In this document: positions 60,235 to 64,000 of the stretch, one piece after another
How the letters are laid out: every line of letters starts with the position of its first letter
Numbering within the stretch: position 1 is the first letter of the stretch
Source: Acidobacteriaceae bacterium
Lineage (GTDB): Bacteria > Acidobacteriota > Terriglobia > Terriglobales > Acidobacteriaceae
Assembly: GCA_031296355.1 (NCBI GenBank)
Contig: JARLFX010000008.1
Location: forward strand, 3,253 to 67,252
Direction: 5' to 3'
DNA length: 64,000 nt
Program-made: the position numbers and the translations under genes
The notes under the pieces: model-generated
Told to the model about the DNA's origin: nothing
Database searches by the model: none
Seen by the model: the letters and a program-made list of their open reading frames with translations, nothing else

Positions 60235-61596
60235 ATGTCGCCGTTTTTGGCTCAAAGCAACAACTCACGTTCGCTCGGCGCGTTGACCTTGACGCTGCTG
60301 GGTGGCGTTTCGTCGATCGTTTTGGGGGCCCAGGCTGCCAACGCCGGAACCCTGACCGGCACGACTGTCGTCGTCGGTACGCCGGTTTCGACGACGGGCA
60401 CCATTTCAGCTACGGCCAGCGTCACCGACGTTTGGACCCCGACCGGCACCGTTACGGCCGGCAACTCGCTGACCTTCACGCTGAGCGGTGGCGCCCAGTT
60501 TGCGGCCGCGCCGTCGGTTACCGCTCTTCCGAACGGCTCGTTCGGTGTCGGCAGCCTGAACAGCAGCAACACCGCGTATAGCATCCAGGTTTCCGGCAGC
60601 TTGGTTCCGGGCTCGGCGACGTTGTCGTTGACGAGTGTTCAGATCAGCAACTATGCCTCGTCGATCTCGGGAACGAGCGGCGCCATTTCGCTGGCCTATT
60701 ATGCTACCGCGGGTAGCGATCCTGCTGCAACCTTGCAGCTGGTGACCTTTGCGCCGGCCGTGTCCGTGACCAACAGCTCCGCTGTGGCCGCGGTCGTTGA
60801 CGTCCCGTCGGGCGCGACCCGGTTCGTCGCCGGTTCGACCACGACGCCGTTGGTTGCCCTGGGCGGCCTGACGGTCACCAATGGTAGCGCCGTGACCCTC
60901 ACTGGCGCGACCTATGCTCCGAACACCAGCGGCAGCACCCTGACGCTGACCGGTCCGCTGGGCGGCATCTCGACGGTGTTCGCGGTTCCGTCGACGACCA
61001 CGGTTTCGGGCTCCACGGTTCCGAGCTCGGCGACGACGGCGACCCCGTCGGGCAACAGCGTTTCGCTGGCGTTCCCGTCGACCGCCACGACCATCCCCAC
61101 GGGCACCTACAATGTCTATGGCTTGGCCACGGGCAGCACGATCCTCGATACCGGTTCCTTCAACCTGGGTTCGACGGTTTCGTTCGGCAGCGGTGTGACC
61201 TTCACGGGCCCGACCAGCACGGTCGCCAGCACCAGCTACAACGGCACCGTTGCTACGGTGAATTATGCGGTTGGCGGCAGCAGCGGCTACGCCAGCTACC
61301 TGTATGTGACCAACCGTTCGTTGTCGTCGGTTCCGGTTCTCGTCTCCGTCCGTCCGTCGACGGGCACGGGTCCGTTCAGCGGCACCTTGGTTTCGGCTCT
61401 GGCGGCCAACAGCTCGGCGCTGATCAGCGGTTCGCAGATCGACTCGGCTCTCGGCACCAGCCTGTTCACCAGTGCGGGTCAGCGGTCAAGCCTGCGCGTC
61501 TTGGTCGGCACGACCTCGGCGGCGGTCACTGGTCTGCTGCTCAATCCGTCGGGCGATGTCAGCGACATCGGCCTGAGCTTCAGCGGCAGCAACTAA
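60235..61596 (+). CDS. Ser/Thr/Gly/Val-rich secreted surface protein
   Basis: A 453-residue protein. A signal peptide (about 1-36, ending AANA before GTLTGTT) is followed by a low-complexity but beta-like mature chain of Ser, Thr, Gly, Val and Ala with many S/T clusters (TTVVVGTPVSTTGTISATASV, SSTVPSSATTATPSGNSVSLAFPS). It has no cysteine. No anchoring motif or known repeat family is recognised; composition recalls S-layer or adhesin proteins. AGGAG lies nine bases before the ATG, codon use is strongly biased (GGC, ACC, TCG, GTT), and a perfect terminator follows, all pointing to high expression. It lies directly behind the T2SS operon, so it is a natural candidate substrate, and its S/T content makes it a candidate O-glycosylation target. 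Both roles are inferred. Confidence 0.7.
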   Translation: MSPFLAQSNNSRSLGALTLTLLGGVSSIVLGAQAANAGTLTGTTVVVGTPVSTTGTISATASVTDVWTPTGTVTAGNSLTFTLSGGAQFAAAPSVTALPNGSFGVGSLNSSNTAYSIQVSGSLVPGSATLSLTSVQISNYASSISGTSGAISLAYYATAGSDPAATLQLVTFAPAVSVTNSSAVAAVVDVPSGATRFVAGSTTTPLVALGGLTVTNGSAVTLTGATYAPNTSGSTLTLTGPLGGISTVFAVPSTTTVSGSTVPSSATTATPSGNSVSLAFPSTATTIPTGTYNVYGLATGSTILDTGSFNLGSTVSFGSGVTFTGPTSTVASTSYNGTVATVNYAVGGSSGYASYLYVTNRSLSSVPVLVSVRPSTGTGPFSGTLVSALAANSSALISGSQIDSALGTSLFTSAGQRSSLRVLVGTTSAAVTGLLLNPSGDVSDIGLSFSGSN

Positions 61597-61608
61597 TCAG
61601 CGGAAACA

Positions 61609-61637
61609 GAAGAAGGGGAATTTCCCCTTCTTCTTTC
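61609..61637 (+). terminator. Intrinsic terminator of the surface protein gene
   Basis: GAAGAAGGGG (61609-61618) and CCCCTTCTTC (61624-61633) form a perfect 10-bp stem with loop AATTT, followed by TTTC. It starts 13 bases after the stop codon. Confidence 0.85.
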
Positions 61638-61995
61638 TCGCTTATCGCCTGGACCGCGCAGCCTCAAGCTGTGCGGTTTCTTTTTGTGTGCGCCGACACC
61701 GTACGCAAAGATCGCTTTTCGGACGGTGCGACAAGCCCGGGCCACCGTGTCGCTTCGTCGGTCGAAAGACCATAACCGGCTATTTGACCTAAATGCCAGG
61801 TTCCGATGACTCCTTCCGTTTTTCTGTTGTTACAGGATGGTGTAACCATAAATATGATATACAATAATCTTGTATAAAAACCCGCGTCTTGCGGACGTAA
61901 TCGAGGATTCAGCTCCGGAGCTACTGGAAGCGGGGCTTACCGCGGTTTTCTGTTCGTTTATTTGACACTCGCGGCCTGACTACGGGTAGGCTGAA
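61638..61995. other. Intergenic region, no supported gene
   Basis: These bases separate the terminator from the minus-strand ParE-like gene. An AT-rich stretch contains the inverted repeat ATACAA-TAATC-TTGTAT (61859-61875), of the operator-like kind seen near toxin-antitoxin or repressor genes, but no gene lies directly beside it. Confidence 0.45.
61859..61875. repeat. Perfect 6-bp inverted repeat, AT-rich
   Basis: ATACAA and TTGTAT flank TAATC. The role is unknown. Confidence 0.5.
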
Positions 61996-62259
61996 TTATC
62001 GATCCTGTGCACCGTGCCAGATATTGATGATTTCCACAGCGGCCAGGGTGATGCGGTAAACGATCACATACCGCCACAGGGCAACAAGCTCGCGGGTTCC
62101 GGCAACAAGGCCGGGCCGTCCACGTTCGGGCAGATATTCGAGTCGATCACAGGCGACGACGATCTGCACGGCCACGCGAATCGCGGCGGCCGGGTTCTCT
62201 TTCCCGATATGGGCGCGCATGGCGGCGACGTTGCAGGTCCATCTCGCCACCATCGTCAC
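61996..62259 (-). CDS. ParE/RelE-family toxin, orphan
   Basis: An 87-residue protein. The central and C-terminal parts match ParE toxins: HIGKENPAAAIRVAVQIV, LEYLPERGRPGLVAGTRELVALWRYVIVYRI and VEIINIWHGAQDR at the end. ParE proteins poison DNA gyrase; RelE relatives cut mRNA. The N-terminal strand-helix segment (RWTCNVAAMRAHIG) is shorter than usual by a few residues, which may mean a small deletion or an inactive toxin. No antitoxin gene is recognisable upstream on the minus strand (62260-62500), where toxin-antitoxin pairs normally carry it. It could be a relic of a degraded module. Confidence 0.65.
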   Translation of the reverse strand: MTMVARWTCNVAAMRAHIGKENPAAAIRVAVQIVVACDRLEYLPERGRPGLVAGTRELVALWRYVIVYRITLAAVEIINIWHGAQDR

Positions 62260-62541
62260 TGCGCATCACTTGGTCGGGCGGTCGCTCGCGCGTGGATAGA
62301 ATGCTGGGGTTAGCATCGGTGCGATCATAGCCACCGTTGCCCACGACCGACGCCCCGCTCGGTCGGAAAGAGGCGGCGACCCGGATTGCCAGCGCGAATT
62401 TCTTGAAATGAATATATTCGTAATGGGGGCGCGAAATATGTAAACATTTCCGAATCCGATCGGAGACTCAAAAACGCGTATGCCACAGAAATCATCCTAA
62501 TGGGCGCAGGGGTTTTCGGTTACCAAAGCCAAAGGTGGTGC

Positions 62542-63504
62542 ATGCAGAGGCTGATATGGCGATGGAAGCATCAGAACGACCACGAAGATGTCGATGACGT
62601 CCAGAACGCTCGGCAGAATAGTGTGCATCATCCATTGGGCGTGGGGGTCGACCTTTTCGACATCCGTGGATCCACGTCGCCGTCGCGACGGGTCAAGGAA
62701 TGGATCCTACCCTACCGAGAGCCCGTGTTCACATTCGGCCACGTCCTGCGAGGCGCCAATCAAGCCTGCTATCCCGAAATCGGCGTGGAATGCGTAACCG
62801 AGCCGGGAAAGCCGCGTCTCGTCGCCCTGGAGCGCGGCATCGCCTATTTCTGCCCTGAAGAGCGAGTGCCCCTGGAAGGAATTGGCTTCACCCTGACCCT
62901 CGCCCGGCTGCGCGAATATCTCGGCGACGCTCCGGCCCCGGCCGCCTTGGCTGGTTTTCTGGACGAGCGGCGAAAACCGATCGTGAAACAGTTCCGTTCG
63001 ACGGCAGCAATGGAGCGAGCGGCGCTGGAGATCCGCCGCCCCCCACCGGCCGGCGCCGCTCGGCATTTTTTCCTTCAAAGCAAGCTGTTGGAAATTCTTG
63101 CCGAAATCTGCCTGGCTTTCGAGGACGAAGACATGCGGATGGAGCGGGTTCTCGGGGTCGAACGCCGCCGCCTTCTGGAGGTCCGTGAAGTTCTGGAGAC
63201 CAGCCCGTTGTCGCCGGTGGATATGATTGCGTTGGCCACCCAGGTGGGCACCACGCCACGCCGGCTCAACGAGGCCTTCAAGCAGGAATACGGCATGACG
63301 ATCCTGGAGTGGCTGGAGGACGCCCGCTTCCGCCACGCCGCCGAGCTTTTGCGGCGGGGAATGCCTGTCAAAAAAGTGGCAGGCGTTCTCGGCTATACGC
63401 ATCCAGACAATTTTAGCACCGGCTTTCGCCGCCGTTTTGGCCTTGCGCCAGGCGCATGGCGAACCGGGATTCGCCATGCCGCGCCCCCGAAAAACGAAAG
63501 GTAG
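62542..63504 (+). CDS. AraC-family transcriptional regulator
   Basis: About 320 residues. The C-terminal 100 residues are the double helix-turn-helix of AraC proteins: SPVDMIALATQVGTTPRRLNEAFKQEYGMTILEWLEDARFRHAAELLRRGMPVKKVAGVLGYTHPDNFSTGFRRRFGLAPGAWR. The N-terminal part has no ligand-domain motif I can name; the LNEAFKQEYGMTILEWLEDARF stretch is like PchR-type regulators (siderophore or metabolite sensing). The start is uncertain: ATG 62500 gives 14 more residues, while ATG 62542 has AAAGGTGG upstream and is preferred. It is monocistronic and ends before a clear terminator. Its targets are not evident. Confidence 0.85.
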   Translation: MQRLIWRWKHQNDHEDVDDVQNARQNSVHHPLGVGVDLFDIRGSTSPSRRVKEWILPYREPVFTFGHVLRGANQACYPEIGVECVTEPGKPRLVALERGIAYFCPEERVPLEGIGFTLTLARLREYLGDAPAPAALAGFLDERRKPIVKQFRSTAAMERAALEIRRPPPAGAARHFFLQSKLLEILAEICLAFEDEDMRMERVLGVERRRLLEVREVLETSPLSPVDMIALATQVGTTPRRLNEAFKQEYGMTILEWLEDARFRHAAELLRRGMPVKKVAGVLGYTHPDNFSTGFRRRFGLAPGAWRTGIRHAAPPKNER

Positions 63505-63585
63505 CCGACATGAGTGGCACCCAGCCTGCCGTCGCGGCGCCGCATGTCTTTTTCGTCGCCGCGCAAAGGAAATTGGTAAGAGCGC

Positions 63586-63606
63586 AAAGGTCTGCGGCCT
63601 TTTTTT
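63586..63606 (+). terminator. Intrinsic terminator of the AraC gene
   Basis: AAAGGTC (63586-63592) and GGCCTTT (63596-63602) form a 7-bp stem (one G-T pair) with a TGC loop, followed by TTTT. It lies about 80 bases after the stop. Confidence 0.65.
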
Positions 63607-64000
63607 CTCTTTGACCGTCATGTATCATTAAAACCGTCACTCGTTAGTAGAAAGCTACACGGCGTGACGCCGAATTCGCGCAACGCATTCTCCTCCAACG
63701 GTTCAACAGGTTTGCGACCCAGAGGCTGACCCATAAGACCTCGTTAAGTTGGGACAGTTTTTCTTTCTAGTTCCCCACCGGCCCTGGGGCCGACCCGCCT
63801 TGGATGAAACTGGCGGGATTATGGGTCTCTGATAATATAATTCCGCTGTTGGCACAGATGTCGGTTTTTCTATGGTGCGGACGAGCCCGTGCTCTAGTTG
63901 GACCCGGAGCGCCTTGATTACCCCCATTGGCGCCAGGGAGCCGAAAGGTTCCCGGAGCACGTTTGTTAGAGTTCTTTTTCAGCGAGGTCTCCACGCTGAC
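63607..64000. other. Right-end region, no gene recognised
   Basis: A minus-strand frame is open across 63767-63994 and probably continues beyond the edge, but the predicted peptide (rich in Arg, Pro, Gly) has no family I recognise. It may be the end of a mobile element or gene outside the window. Confidence 0.35.

Noticed and set aside
63703..63994. Group II intron or IS end at the right edge
   Set aside because: The compact structured look suggested it, but no domain V, reverse transcriptase or transposase motif is visible in the available bases.

Overview
The window looks like a chromosomal segment of a GC-rich Gram-negative bacterium, most likely an alphaproteobacterium of the Rhodospirillales type. 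This is inferred from the gene families (large TPR-glycosyltransferase proteins, an LptE-like lipoprotein, a SecA with a SEC-C tail, a complete type II secretion operon) and not from any rRNA or other marker gene. I see no rRNA, tRNA, CRISPR array or intact insertion sequence.

Layout. 0.2-5.5 kb (minus): a three-gene Gtr-like operon (GtrB-type glycosyltransferase, methyltransferase, giant membrane protein carrying an F5/8C domain and a C-terminal GtrA domain), behind a sigma70-like promoter overlapped by a LacI-family-like operator. 5.8-10.7 kb (plus): two overlapping TPR-GT9 genes, the second with two TPR-GT units in one chain, then a Sel1-repeat protein. 12-30 kb: nucleotide-sugar and glycosyltransferase genes, including CDP-glucose 4,6-dehydratase, several SDR epimerases, HddA/HddC (GDP-D-glycero-D-manno-heptose), a sugar C-methyltransferase, GT2 enzymes and an 817-aa GT fusion, with a beta-carbonic anhydrase embedded. 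31-44 kb: a UDP-HexNAc dehydrogenase, a divergent SecA, an orphan I9-like secreted protein and four more overlapping TPR-GT9 genes. 43.8-49 kb: two glycosyltransferases, LptE and a Wzx-like flippase.

49-59.8 kb (plus) is a type II secretion operon in the order gspE-F-G-H-I-J-K-L-M-C/N-D, the Xanthomonas Xps arrangement, without a prepilin peptidase. It is followed by a very Ser/Thr/Gly/Val-rich secreted protein with strong translation and termination signals. The end holds an orphan ParE-like toxin and an AraC-family regulator.

Working model (inference): the region makes and exports surface glycans and perhaps glycoproteins. Seven GT9-like domains, each joined to OGT-like TPR arrays, lie beside genes for activated heptose and other unusual sugars and beside a secretion system with a candidate Ser/Thr-rich client. 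Modification of surface protein(s) by these TPR-GT9 enzymes before export would tie the parts together, but nothing in the sequence proves it.
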